The notes under the pieces were generated by a model that saw only the letters and a program-made list of their open reading frames with translations, did not search any database and was not told where the DNA came from. Below, piece after piece: positions 9,497 through 18,520 of a DNA stretch of 64,000 nt. The stretch comes from CAZBME01 sp964645835 (GTDB lineage Bacteria > Desulfobacterota > Syntrophia > Syntrophales > UBA8958), in the NCBI GenBank assembly GCA_964645835.1, contig CAZYDG010000060.1, positions 58,500-122,499 on the forward strand, written 5' to 3'. Position numbers and translations under genes: made by a program. Numbering within the stretch: the first letter of the stretch is position 1; each line of letters opens with the position of its first letter.

Positions 9497-9629
9497 TTGA
9501 CCGGATGTAGCGGGGCACTGGTCTTCCGGTTCAGGGGATTTTTCCGATATTTCGCTTTACAGATGAGACTACTTATACGAGTTGGAAAAATCCTATTCAC
9601 CTCCAGACCAATACCCTGCTTCTCTTGAA
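9497..9629. repeat. Dispersed intergenic repeat, copy 2
   Basis: This matches the blocks of the repeat at 1418-1621: 9497-9543 and 9578-9629. It lacks the internal insert of copy 1. The surrounding gap 9431-9847 contains no convincing gene. Confidence 0.7.
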
Positions 9630-9847
9630 GATGCATCAACGGTCTTCCGGTTATATTGGTGGATTTGAACGCAAGAAGATTCTTGACAAGCACCTGATAT
9701 CCCCCTATATTTCAGATGCAAAGGCGCCCGCGCATCTGTGCTTCTGTTTTTGCGCGTTTACGCAGGCGGCAAGGCAATCGTAAAGAGTTTCCCCATATTA
9801 AGCGCACGGCCCTTTTTTAAAAGGCGGGTCCGGATGGAGGTGAAGAT

Positions 9848-10303
9848 ATGTCTGATACATTAGATGTCATTGTCCTTGATGACGATGATGCCGTATGTGA
9901 GGTTGTAACGGATCTGATTAAGGATTTTTATACCTGGGGACAGGTTTACGCCTTCACGGATGTTGATAAAGCCATAAAGTTCTGCATGAACAGAGATTTC
10001 GGGGTGGCAATTTTTGTTGTGGATGTTTATCTGTCCGGGAAGAATGCCTTTTCTTTTCTTGATGCCATTGCCGATAAATTTCCCATGGCTTTCGAAGATA
10101 CGGTTATCATCACGGGCAATGCCAGCGCCGATATTGTCAATATCTGCCTGGCCTCAGACATCAATTATCTCCTGGAAAAGCCCATTCGGCCCTATGCCCT
10201 GCAACTGGCCGTCCGTGCTATCGTCTCAAAATATCTGCATTTCGTCAAAAAGCTGCATATGAACCCGGCGCTGATGGAAAGCCTGGCCAAGTTCAAACCT
10301 TAA
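9848..10303 (+). CDS. Single-domain response regulator
   Basis: A 151-residue receiver domain with nothing after it but a short helical tail. The acidic cluster DDDD (11-14), phosphoacceptor D59 in FVVDVYLSG, and K111 in LLEKPIRPY are in place. Such stand-alone receivers relay phosphate or act by protein contact. AT-start with GGAGG-like site (GATGGAGGTGAAGATATG). No kinase gene is directly adjacent; the hybrid kinase at 10935 is the nearest candidate partner, beyond a minus-strand gene. Confidence 0.88.
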   Translation: MSDTLDVIVLDDDDAVCEVVTDLIKDFYTWGQVYAFTDVDKAIKFCMNRDFGVAIFVVDVYLSGKNAFSFLDAIADKFPMAFEDTVIITGNASADIVNICLASDINYLLEKPIRPYALQLAVRAIVSKYLHFVKKLHMNPALMESLAKFKP

Positions 10304-10315
10304 CATGAACCGTAG

Positions 10316-10765
10316 TTACTGTATGCTCTTTTGAATCTCTGCTATCTTTTCGTCGATAACGAAGGCTTGGGGAAATTCATGGTCGTCCTCCGTCACGAAC
10401 TTGACCGTAATTGAAACCTTCGTTTTTTCGATGGGAAGAAATTCATCGCCGGAACGCACAACGCCGTCGATGATGGTCTGGTCTGCCGTGTGGAGGATGA
10501 CAAAGCGCTCATATTTTTTTTCTTTTCCGATTCCGGCGGCCCTCAGGACTGCCATAGCCTTCATCTTGTCCACTTGCTCGTCCATGCTGCCTTTGAAGTC
10601 GATTTGCAGGGTTCTTTTATCAAGCCAGATTTCCGAGTAGCTTTTCGGACCCGCCGCCTGTTTTCCTGCAGCGACATTGTTTAGCGGGGTTTTTTTCGCG
10701 GCGCATGCGGTCAGGGTGATGAGGACCAGAAGCATAATCCATAACGATTTTCTTTGATGAACCAT
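10316..10765 (-). CDS. Predicted lipoprotein of unknown function
   Basis: A 149-residue protein with an N-terminal signal peptide ending in a lipobox (LITLTAC, Cys21), so it is probably attached to the inner or outer membrane. The remainder is a soluble domain with no family I recognise. The ATG at 10765 has AAGGAAG eight bases upstream. It converges with the receiver gene, leaving a 12-base gap. Confidence 0.75.
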   Translation of the reverse strand: MVHQRKSLWIMLLVLITLTACAAKKTPLNNVAAGKQAAGPKSYSEIWLDKRTLQIDFKGSMDEQVDKMKAMAVLRAAGIGKEKKYERFVILHTADQTIIDGVVRSGDEFLPIEKTKVSITVKFVTEDDHEFPQAFVIDEKIAEIQKSIQ

Positions 10766-10934
10766 ACGAGGCTTCCTTTCACTTCGCATTTATTGCCGTC
10801 TGTTGCGATGGGCGTCAAGAATTTCACTTTTATTAACGTTTAATCGTCCGGATCGCAAGCCATTAAATGACCGGGATGGCGTTTTGTGAAAAGCTTGTCC
10901 CTGTTGTGATCTTCTGGTATAAACTTATATAATC

Positions 10935-13028
10935 ATGATAGAAAAAGATCCGCATGCAAAGCAGCTTTCCGACGAGTTGGCCCTTTTGCAGCGCTGTATC
11001 AGCGGTTCCCCTATCCCTGCTTTCGTCATCGGCAAGGACCGCAAGCTGATCTACTGGAACCGGGCACTCGAAGAACTCAGCCAGATCCGTGCCGATGAGG
11101 TCATCGGTACCAGCCAGCACTGGCGGGCCTTTTATGGCGAGGAGCGCCCCTGTCTGGCCGATCTTCTGGTGTCGGACACGCTTCAGGAAATTCCCCAGTG
11201 GTATCTGGGAAAATACACCAAATCCAACCTCATTACGGACGCCTACGAAGCCACAGACTTTTTCCCAGAACTTGGGCAAAGGGGCAGATGGCTTCGTTTC
11301 ACTGCGGCTCTTATTCGGGATTCGCAGGGCGACGCCATCGGCGCCATTGAAACCCTGGAGGATATTACGGGACGGAAGGAAGCGGAGCAGGCCCTTCTGA
11401 CCGCCCATGAAGATTTGGAGCTCCGGGTACGCGAGCGTACGGCCGAACTTGCCCGGACGAATGAGGCGCTGCAGCGGACAACTGATCATCTTTCCCTGAT
11501 CCTGGAATCCCTGCCCATTGTCTCGTATGCCCGCAAAGCTGCTGGAAATCTCGATTTTACGTATGTCAGCAACGCCATTGAAGAGATAACGGGTTATCCT
11601 GCATCCGCATTCACAGAGGATGCAGCATTCTGGCAGAGCCGCATCCATCCGAACGACAAACAGAATGTTCTTAAGATGTTCCGGAACAGTAAGAAGAAGA
11701 TCTATGGCTGTGAGTACCGCTTCCTTGCCGCCGATGACACCTACCGCTGGTTTTCCGATTATTGGCGTGTGATCCAGTGGCCGGATAATCCCGATTCCCA
11801 CATTGTGGGTGTCTGGCAGAATATCACGGAAGAAAAGAGAATCCGCCAGGAGAGTGAGCTGCGTCTGCAGCAGATGATCCACACGGATAAACTGACGGCA
11901 CTGGGCGAGGTTGTGGCCGGTGTGGCGCATGAAATAAATAACCCGGTGAGTTTCATCTCCTATAACATACCTCTCCTGGAGGAGATCTGGAACAGTGTGG
12001 ATGAAGTCCTGGCGGAAAATGTCGATAATCATCCGTCCTGGGACAAACGGGGGATGAATCGCGAAGACATCGCCAACCATATGCGGGAGATCATCCATGC
12101 CTTTAAAATAGCTTCCAGCCGTATCAGCAGAGTCATTACCGGTCTGAAGGAATTTTCCCGGACCGATGAAATTATCCGGATGAACCCTCTTTCCGTTTCC
12201 GATATCATCGAAGGCGCTCTCGTGATTGTCGGGGCTCAGGTCAGGAAGACCGTATCGTCCATCCTGATCCATATCGATCCTGATCTTCCGCAGATTCACG
12301 GACATTTTCAGCGACTGGAACAGGTGATGACGAACCTCCTGATCAATGCCCATCAGTCCATACCTCCCGGCCAAAAAGGCAGAATCACCATTACGGCCAG
12401 GCATGTTAAGAGACTCCGGGCGGTTGTCATCGCTGTTGAAGACAACGGCAGGGGGATGACCAAAGAGATACAGGACCATCTTTTCCACCCCTTTTTTACA
12501 ACGCGACGCGATTCCGGCGGTACAGGTCTCGGTTTATCCATATCCTACGGGATCGTGAAGGAGCATCGTGGCCTGATCGGCATTCTCTCGCAACCGGGAT
12601 TGGGAACACGGTTTACTCTGTTTCTTCCTGCCGGAGAAGCGGATATGGTCAAAGTAAGCCCCGGCATCCTTTGCATCGATGATGATGAAATATTCCTGAA
12701 GGAGTTGGCAACCAACTTACCGGATGCCCGGATCATTCATGCCTCCATCGACGATGATGCGGGGAAGATCATCCGCTATCTGCTGGATCACCCTGAAATC
12801 GACATCGTCCTTTCCGAAGTCATGCTCCCGGGGATAAACGGGTGGGACCTCCTGCGCGAGATAAGCGAACAATTTCGACTTCTTAACGTCATCCTCTATT
12901 CCGCGGACTCCACGGATTGCGAGGCCCCGCAGGACATGATTGGCAAAGCCCGGTGTATCATGATGAAACCATTTAATATAGATAAGTTGCAAATTATTAT
13001 TCGGGAAATCGGGAGGCAGCGCCTATGA
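10935..13028 (+). CDS. PAS-PAS hybrid histidine kinase with degenerate C-terminal receiver
   Basis: A 697-residue soluble sensor kinase. The first PAS (about 22-145) belongs to the local ERPC family, with WRAFYGEERPCLADLL including C73. A second PAS spans about 185-300. The dimerisation H-box GVAHEINNP has His332, then N-box NLLINAHQS, and G-boxes EDNGRGM and GGTGLGLS. The C-terminal receiver (about 577-697) has IDDDE and K678, but the phosphoacceptor position is Glu628 (VLSEVMLPG), so it cannot be phosphorylated normally. It overlaps the NtrC-type regulator by 4 bases, so the two form a two-component pair. Confidence 0.88.
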   Translation: MIEKDPHAKQLSDELALLQRCISGSPIPAFVIGKDRKLIYWNRALEELSQIRADEVIGTSQHWRAFYGEERPCLADLLVSDTLQEIPQWYLGKYTKSNLITDAYEATDFFPELGQRGRWLRFTAALIRDSQGDAIGAIETLEDITGRKEAEQALLTAHEDLELRVRERTAELARTNEALQRTTDHLSLILESLPIVSYARKAAGNLDFTYVSNAIEEITGYPASAFTEDAAFWQSRIHPNDKQNVLKMFRNSKKKIYGCEYRFLAADDTYRWFSDYWRVIQWPDNPDSHIVGVWQNITEEKRIRQESELRLQQMIHTDKLTALGEVVAGVAHEINNPVSFISYNIPLLEEIWNSVDEVLAENVDNHPSWDKRGMNREDIANHMREIIHAFKIASSRISRVITGLKEFSRTDEIIRMNPLSVSDIIEGALVIVGAQVRKTVSSILIHIDPDLPQIHGHFQRLEQVMTNLLINAHQSIPPGQKGRITITARHVKRLRAVVIAVEDNGRGMTKEIQDHLFHPFFTTRRDSGGTGLGLSISYGIVKEHRGLIGILSQPGLGTRFTLFLPAGEADMVKVSPGILCIDDDEIFLKELATNLPDARIIHASIDDDAGKIIRYLLDHPEIDIVLSEVMLPGINGWDLLREISEQFRLLNVILYSADSTDCEAPQDMIGKARCIMMKPFNIDKLQIIIREIGRQRL

Positions 13029-14392
13029 GGATATTAATCGTTGACGACGAAGAATTGTCCCTTACCTCTGTGAGACGTCTGCTGAAATGGCAGGGCATAA
13101 AGGACGTGGATATTTGCGACAACGGCGCCGATGCCATTCGCCGAATCAAGGAAACGGATTATGATGTTGTTCTTCTCGATCTCCTCATGCCGGAAGTGGA
13201 CGGTCTTCAGGTACTCGCAGCTGCCAAACCTTTCAAGCCCCATACGGAATTCATTATTCTCACCGCCATGGACGACATCCCGACAACCGTCAATGCCATT
13301 AAACTTGGCGCTTACGATTACCTGGTCAAACCTGTGGATAACGATCTGCTTTTGCTTAGCATCGAGCGAGCCTATGAGAGAAAGGGTTTGTTGAAAAGCC
13401 TGTACGGGGGATCCTCTGATCATTCTTCTCAGGTCCCGGAGGCCTTTGCCGATATCGTCACCCAGAGCCCCCGAATGAAATCCATACTGGCTTTTGCCCT
13501 GACTATGGCCAGGAGCGGCAACCCCATTATGATTACGGGCGAATCGGGAACGGGGAAAGAATTGGTGGCCAGGGGCATCCACCGGGCCGGAACAACGCCG
13601 GACGGTCCTTTCATTGCCGTAAATGTCTGCGCCATTCCGACAACCATGTTCGAAACACAGTTCTTCGGGCATGTGAGAGGTGCCTTCACGGGCGCCGAAT
13701 CCAATTATCGGGGCTTCTTCGAACAGGCCAACGGCGGCACGTTGTTTCTCGATGAGATTGGGGAGTTGCCCTTTAACCTTCAGGCGAAGCTTTTGCGCGT
13801 TTTGGAAGAAAAGACGATCACCCCCCTGGGAGGGGCAAAAGCCGTACATGTCAATGTCCGGGTAGTTTCCGCAACTAATATGGACCTGAACAAGGGTTGT
13901 CAGGAAGGGAGGTTTCGTGTCGATCTTCTGTACCGGTTGAAATCGGTCCATATCCACCTTCCACCGCTTCGGGAACGGGAAGGCGATATCGCCTTTCTCG
14001 CCCAGCACTTCCTCAGAGAAGCAAGCACGCGGCACGATAAGCAAATAACGGGATTCAGTCCCGAGGCCATGGATGCAATCATCCGCAGGGATTATCCGGG
14101 CAATGTCCGCGAACTGTTACAGGTTGTCGAAAATGCCGTATTGCTCGCCGAATCCAACCTTATTATGCCCCAAAATCTGGACATGGCGCCTTCCCGGCCA
14201 TCCATTTCTACGCGCAATCTCGGCAGCCTGCGAGAAAACGAAGAAGCCCATGTCGCCTATGTCCTTGTCAATTCAGGCGGCAATCGGCGGCAGGCGGCCG
14301 AAATTTTGGGCATAACCATTCGCCAGCTCCAGCGGAAGCTTGCCCAGATGAAAAGCGATTCACGTTGGTCCGACTTATTACACGACATATAG
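13025..14392 (+). CDS. NtrC-family sigma-54-dependent response regulator
   Basis: A 455-residue activator. It has a receiver with D52 and K102, an AAA+ domain with Walker A GESGTGKE (172-179), the sigma-54 contact loop GAFTGA (219-224) and Walker B FLDEIGE, and a Fis-type helix-turn-helix at the C-terminus (RRQAAEILGITIRQLQRKL). It opens sigma-54 promoters when phosphorylated. Its ATG lies inside the end of the hybrid kinase gene, so that kinase is its probable partner. I found no clean -24/-12 promoter nearby, so targets are unknown. Confidence 0.92.
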   Translation: MRILIVDDEELSLTSVRRLLKWQGIKDVDICDNGADAIRRIKETDYDVVLLDLLMPEVDGLQVLAAAKPFKPHTEFIILTAMDDIPTTVNAIKLGAYDYLVKPVDNDLLLLSIERAYERKGLLKSLYGGSSDHSSQVPEAFADIVTQSPRMKSILAFALTMARSGNPIMITGESGTGKELVARGIHRAGTTPDGPFIAVNVCAIPTTMFETQFFGHVRGAFTGAESNYRGFFEQANGGTLFLDEIGELPFNLQAKLLRVLEEKTITPLGGAKAVHVNVRVVSATNMDLNKGCQEGRFRVDLLYRLKSVHIHLPPLREREGDIAFLAQHFLREASTRHDKQITGFSPEAMDAIIRRDYPGNVRELLQVVENAVLLAESNLIMPQNLDMAPSRPSISTRNLGSLRENEEAHVAYVLVNSGGNRRQAAEILGITIRQLQRKLAQMKSDSRWSDLLHDI

Positions 14393-14476
14393 GTCATAAA
14401 CCCACGACATAAATGTCACCTGTCCTATATATTTATTATCATTAGAGTTACATTTATAATTCGGCAAAGGTCTTTT

Positions 14477-14496
14477 ATATCCGGAGAACCGGATAT
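14477..14496. promoter_or_regulatory. Perfect inverted repeat upstream of the sensor/N-ATPase cluster
   Basis: ATATCCGG-AGAA-CCGGATAT, an 8-bp perfect dyad. A second dyad GACATAAATGTC lies at 14406-14417. Both are in the 265-bp gap between the NtrC-type gene and the first gene of the following block. They may be operators or part of a termination region; there is no T-run after the stem. Confidence 0.4.
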
Positions 14497-14657
14497 GACA
14501 TATTCTTCATTTAATTTTTCTCCCCCCGACACAGAATCATAAAATAATGTAATTATTTCAATATTTTGATATCAGGCACGTCTTTGCGGCATGAGCTTTG
14601 CTCTGCATACAAGGTAACGGAGATAGATTTCACTGACATGAAAGGAGGAAACGACTC

Positions 14658-15122
14658 ATGCTACCATCTCTAAAACTGGCGGATTTGGCTGAGAACAATG
14701 CGGAGGTCATCGCCCGGCAATGGGTAAAGAATGTCCAAAAGAATGACCTGACACCATATTATCATGGCCGTCCACCGGAAAAGCTCATTCCCCAGGCTGT
14801 GCGGTTCTATCATAACTTCCGAAAAATATTCACCGTAGCGAAACCCAGCGAGGCAGCCGACGAGTTCTTCTCAATGTATGCCCTGGAGCGTTTCAGTGAC
14901 GGCGTGCCGCTTCAAGAGGCAATCTATGCCTTAATCCTCATGAGAAGACAGCTATGGCTATTCGCGGAATTCCAGGCAGTCTTCACGACAGCCATGGAGA
15001 AGCATCAGGCCATGGAGAGTCTGAACAGGACCATTTTGGTTTTCGATTATGCAATGTATTACATCACGAAACAGTACAATAACCTGATGAAACCGGCGTG
15101 GTTGAAGGTAGTAAACGCATGA
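14658..15122 (+). CDS. RsbRD_N-like all-helical sensor-type domain protein
   Basis: A 154-residue, probably all-alpha protein. It resembles the N-terminal domain of RsbR/RsbD-type co-antagonists (RsbRD_N-like): opening IARQWVKNVQKN, then GVPLQEAIYALILMRRQLW and ESLNRTILVFDYA. The same pattern occurs in the proteins at 15249 and 26019, so it is one of three local paralogues. No enzyme motif is present. AAAGGAGG stands upstream of the ATG. It precedes the N-ATPase block by one gene. The family name is tentative; sensor or adaptor function is inference. Confidence 0.65.
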   Translation: MLPSLKLADLAENNAEVIARQWVKNVQKNDLTPYYHGRPPEKLIPQAVRFYHNFRKIFTVAKPSEAADEFFSMYALERFSDGVPLQEAIYALILMRRQLWLFAEFQAVFTTAMEKHQAMESLNRTILVFDYAMYYITKQYNNLMKPAWLKVVNA

Positions 15123-15248
15123 TTCCGGTTCAGGGCATAAAAATGGAAGGAGAAGACAACACAGAAAATAAAAGATAGTGCTTTGATCTGATAGTGGAAT
15201 AACGAACTCATTTCCTTCCACCCGAGGAGGAGAAAGGAGGCAAATGGT

Positions 15249-16106
15249 ATGGCCGGATCAATGAAATTGATCACTCTTATAGAGGGCCACGCGGAACAGA
15301 TCGCACGGCAATGGGCGAAGGATGCAAAAAAAAATCCCCGCACCCTTTCCTATCACCACGTCCCCGAAGATACCCTCGTTTCCATGGCCGCGAGATTTTA
15401 TGACAACTTCGGCCAAATGTTCTACACCGATAAACCGGCGGAAATCTCACGTCCCTATTTTTACCAGTATGCCGAGGAACATTACAGGCTTGGTGTCCCA
15501 TTGAGCGAGGCGCTCTATGCCCTCATTCTGATGAGGCGTCATATCTGGTTGTACGCCGAGTTCCAGGCCATTTTTATCTCTGCCGTTGAGCAGAAACAGG
15601 CCGTAGATTCACTCGTGCGGACCATCCTCATGTTCGATTACGCCGTCACTTTCATCAGTCAACGCTATCAGGAGCTGATACGTAGCGAGGTCGATGAAAA
15701 GATGGGCATCCTCAATGTCATCCTCATGGGGGATGAGTTCAGATCCAGGCTGAAAAACTACAAGACCGCCATCATGACGGGGCTCCTTCTGGGCATATTT
15801 GCCCTCACCACATATAGCCACGGTATCTTGGGGACAAATATCATCTTCACCCACCTGTTTTACATTCCCATCGTCCTGGCCGGTATCTGGTGGCAACGCA
15901 AGGGAGTCTGGATCGCTCTGGTTCTTGGTCTCTATCTCATGTTGAGCCATTTCCTGTTTATGAAAGGGATGCCGATCTCCGATGATCTTGTCCGTGCTGT
16001 GATGTTTGTTGTGATCGGGTCCGTGGTCGCCTTTCTGAGTGAAGGTCTTAACAGGGTGGAAGAAATTTTTCGGCGGACTACATTGAAGGGAGCTACTTCA
16101 TCATGA
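15249..16106 (+). CDS. RsbRD_N-like helical domain fused to a membrane domain, coupled to atpD
   Basis: A 285-residue protein. Residues 1-150 repeat the helical domain of the preceding gene (ARQWAKDAKKN, GVPLSEALYALILMRRHIW, DSLVRTILMFDYA). Residues about 175-275 form three or four membrane segments with the FTHLFYIPIVLAGIWW motif found in membrane sensor modules of signalling proteins. No kinase or cyclase output follows. Its TGA overlaps the atpD ATG (16103-16106), so translation is coupled to the N-ATPase. It may sense membrane or ion state and act on the ATPase, but that is inference. Confidence 0.7.
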   Translation: MAGSMKLITLIEGHAEQIARQWAKDAKKNPRTLSYHHVPEDTLVSMAARFYDNFGQMFYTDKPAEISRPYFYQYAEEHYRLGVPLSEALYALILMRRHIWLYAEFQAIFISAVEQKQAVDSLVRTILMFDYAVTFISQRYQELIRSEVDEKMGILNVILMGDEFRSRLKNYKTAIMTGLLLGIFALTTYSHGILGTNIIFTHLFYIPIVLAGIWWQRKGVWIALVLGLYLMLSHFLFMKGMPISDDLVRAVMFVVIGSVVAFLSEGLNRVEEIFRRTTLKGATSS

Positions 16107-17488
16107 GTACAGACGAGCAAGCCAATCAGGGCACTGTAGTATCCATTCGGGGAAGTGTCGTCGATGCCTATTTCCCGCATCAACTACCCGAAATCCGACA
16201 CGTTCTGAAAACCGGCGATAACGACCGCATTATCATTGAGGTAAATACCCAGCTTGACGCCCATACGGTCCGCGGTATTGCTCTGACACCCACTCAGGGT
16301 CTATCGCGCGGTGCCGTTATTACAAACGAAGGGAAACCCTTCTCCGTTCCCGTCGGCAAGGAGCTTCTGGGGCGGGTCTTCAACGTCTTCGGCGATACTA
16401 TCGACTACAAGGAGCCCCTGACGAATCTTGAACGGCGGACCATCCACGGCACCCCCGTTCCCATCACCCAGCAATCCACCGTTTCCGAGATCTTTGAGAC
16501 CGGCATCAAGGCCATTGATGTTCTATCGCCCCTGGAACGGGGCGGGAAGGCGGGCCTCTTCGGCGGCGCCGGCGTTGGTAAGACGGTCCTGATCACGGAA
16601 ATGATTCATAATATGGTCGGCCGCCATGAAGGCATGAGTATATTCTGCGGCATTGGCGAACGATGTCGTGAAGGTGAGGAACTCTACCGGGAGATGGTCG
16701 AAGCCGGTGTCATGCCCAATACGGTCATGGTCTTCGGACAGATGAACGAACCTCCCGGTGCCCGGTTTCGTGTTGGCCAATCGGCCCTCACGATGGCGGA
16801 ATACTTCCGGGATGACCAGCGACAGGACGTTCTGCTGCTCATCGACAACATTTTCCGTTTCATTCAGGCAGGCTCAGAGGTTTCCGGACTCATGGGGCTC
16901 CTGCCCTCTCGTCTCGGCTACCAGCCCACCCTGGCCACGGACCTTGCTGAACTGGAAGAGCGAATCTGCAACACAACGACAGGGGCTATTACATCCATCC
17001 AGGCCGTTTATGTACCGGCGGATGACTTCACGGACCCCTCCGCTGTCCATACCTTCGGCCATCTGACGGCCTCCATTTCCTTGTCGCGGAAGCGGGCCAG
17101 CGAAGGATTCTATCCGGCCATCGATCTCCTCCAGTCAGGATCAAAGATGCTCATGCCCCTTATCGCCGGGGCAAGGCACTATGGAATTGCTCAGGAGATC
17201 CAGAAGACCCTCGCCACCTACGAGGATCTTAAAGACATTATTGCTATGCTGGGTATCTCCGAACTCTCGCGGGAGGATCAACGCGCCGTCAACAGGGCGC
17301 GCAGATTGGAACGTTTCTTCACGCAGCCCTTCTTCACGACGGAGCAGTTCACGGGGAAGTCCGGCCGTATGGTTGCCCTGGAAGATGCCCTGACGGGCTG
17401 TGAACGTATCTTAAACGACGAATTCGCCGATTTTCCCGAGGGCAGTCTCTATATGATCGGCGGTCTCGACGAGGTTAAATCGCTATGA
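16103..17488 (+). CDS. atpD: N-ATPase subunit beta
   Basis: A 461-residue catalytic subunit of the F1 head. The P-loop is GGAGVGKT (154-161), followed by the catalytic glutamate region GIGERCREGEELY, where T of the usual GERTREG is Cys, as in N-type enzymes. It is the first gene of the nine-gene set in the order D-C-Q-R-B-E-F-A-G, which defines the laterally transferred N-ATPase rather than the housekeeping ATP synthase. The ATG overlaps the preceding helical/membrane gene by 4 bases and atpC follows with another 4-base overlap. Confidence 0.95.
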   Translation: MSTDEQANQGTVVSIRGSVVDAYFPHQLPEIRHVLKTGDNDRIIIEVNTQLDAHTVRGIALTPTQGLSRGAVITNEGKPFSVPVGKELLGRVFNVFGDTIDYKEPLTNLERRTIHGTPVPITQQSTVSEIFETGIKAIDVLSPLERGGKAGLFGGAGVGKTVLITEMIHNMVGRHEGMSIFCGIGERCREGEELYREMVEAGVMPNTVMVFGQMNEPPGARFRVGQSALTMAEYFRDDQRQDVLLLIDNIFRFIQAGSEVSGLMGLLPSRLGYQPTLATDLAELEERICNTTTGAITSIQAVYVPADDFTDPSAVHTFGHLTASISLSRKRASEGFYPAIDLLQSGSKMLMPLIAGARHYGIAQEIQKTLATYEDLKDIIAMLGISELSREDQRAVNRARRLERFFTQPFFTTEQFTGKSGRMVALEDALTGCERILNDEFADFPEGSLYMIGGLDEVKSL

Positions 17489-17874
17489 ATCTGAAAGTCC
17501 TTCTGCCATTCCAGGTCCTGATCAGCCAGAGCGTGACCAAGATTATCGCTGAGGCTGAAAACGGTTCCTTCTGCCTGCTGCCCAATCATGTAGATTTTGT
17601 GGCGGCTCTGGCGCCGGGCATTTTTTCCTATACGACCTGTGAGGGAACGGAGGAGATGCTGGCTATGGACGAGGGATCCCTGGTGAAGTGCGGCCCCGAT
17701 GTCCTTGTCTCCACAAGGAACGCCGTCAGGGGGCCAGATCTGGGCACGCTCAAACAAACCGTGGAAGAGAGTTTCATGGTCCTTGACGAACGGGAAAAAG
17801 TCGCCCGTGCGGCTGCCGCAAAACTGGAAATCGATATCGTCAGACGTTTTATGGAGCTCAATATCCATGGATAA
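17485..17874 (+). CDS. atpC: N-ATPase subunit epsilon
   Basis: A 129-residue protein: beta-sandwich N-terminal domain (MNLKVLLPFQVLI...) and a C-terminal helical hairpin. It belongs to the rotor stalk and joins the c-ring to gamma. Position straight after atpD with overlapping ATGA and before two small membrane genes is the N-ATPase arrangement. The protein is somewhat divergent from standard epsilon but of normal length. Confidence 0.9.
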   Translation: MNLKVLLPFQVLISQSVTKIIAEAENGSFCLLPNHVDFVAALAPGIFSYTTCEGTEEMLAMDEGSLVKCGPDVLVSTRNAVRGPDLGTLKQTVEESFMVLDEREKVARAAAAKLEIDIVRRFMELNIHG

Positions 17875-18208
17875 AGAAAAGCAAACCGCGAAGGAAAGGC
17901 AGCGCATCCAGGCCAAAGAGTTCATCAAGCGCATTGGGAAAAGGGAGAAGCTGAAGATCCGGGGGCGCGAGGAAGGCGATGAAACGATCTGGTTCGGCCT
18001 CGGCGTGTTCGGTGTCGTCGGCTGGTCCGTTGCAATTCCCACCCTGATCGGCGTGGCCATCGGCCTGTGGATTGACGGGTCCTGGCCCTCCCGGTATTCA
18101 TGGACGCTCACCCTTCTCATCGGTGGTGTCATGATCGGCAGTCTCAATGCCTGGTACTGGGTAAAGAAAACGGGAATCCGCAAGGGTACAAACGGGGAGG
18201 GAGATTAA
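17867..18208 (+). CDS. atpQ: N-ATPase accessory membrane protein AtpQ (AtpI-like)
   Basis: A 113-residue protein with a basic, charged N-terminal half and two membrane segments (FGVVGWSVAIPTLIGVAIG and TLTLLIGGVMIGSLNAWYW). The spacing GLWIDGSWP between them is like AtpI/AtpZ. In N-ATPase operons this gene is called atpQ and is thought to help c-ring assembly or ion handling. The ATG at 17867 overlaps atpC by 8 bases; earlier in-frame starts lie inside atpC. Confidence 0.85.
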   Translation: MDKEKQTAKERQRIQAKEFIKRIGKREKLKIRGREEGDETIWFGLGVFGVVGWSVAIPTLIGVAIGLWIDGSWPSRYSWTLTLLIGGVMIGSLNAWYWVKKTGIRKGTNGEGD

Positions 18209-18495
18209 TGAACATGCCTGCCGTCTTTTTACTGGTTTTTGTCGCCGGTTTATCGCTCGGATTATTCTATTTTCCGGTTCTGTGGCTGACCGTTCGCCGC
18301 CTTGCGGGGTCCGCCCGGCCTGTCCGCCTTCTGGCGCTCAGTTTTGCCGCCCGCTTCACGGTAGCCCTGGCCGTCTTTTACAGCATCATGGATGGGCATC
18401 ATGGCGAGAGGCTGTTGATCGCTGTGGCGGGATTCATCGCGGCACGGGAGATATGCAAGCGTCTCTGGGGCATGAGACGAATGGGTATTACGTAA
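18208..18495 (+). CDS. atpR: N-ATPase accessory membrane protein AtpR
   Basis: A 95-residue, three-segment hydrophobic protein with several conserved arginines (LWLTVRRLAGSARPVRL, SFAARFTVAL). It sits in the atpR position specific to N-ATPase operons. Its ATG shares one base with the atpQ stop (TAATG), so translation is coupled. AtpR proteins are proposed to interact with the c-ring; the mechanism is not established. Confidence 0.85.
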   Translation: MNMPAVFLLVFVAGLSLGLFYFPVLWLTVRRLAGSARPVRLLALSFAARFTVALAVFYSIMDGHHGERLLIAVAGFIAAREICKRLWGMRRMGIT

Positions 18496-18520
18496 ACTTC
18501 CTTAGAAAAAGGAGACTTAC

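Noticed and set aside
10863..12488. 541-codon minus-strand open frame
   Set aside because: Antisense to the hybrid kinase with all kinase motifs on the plus strand; composition is that of a shadow.
14577..14592. Possible sigma-54 promoter (AGGCACGTCTTTGC) before the helical gene
   Set aside because: The GG and GC elements are one base too close for a working -24/-12 promoter.
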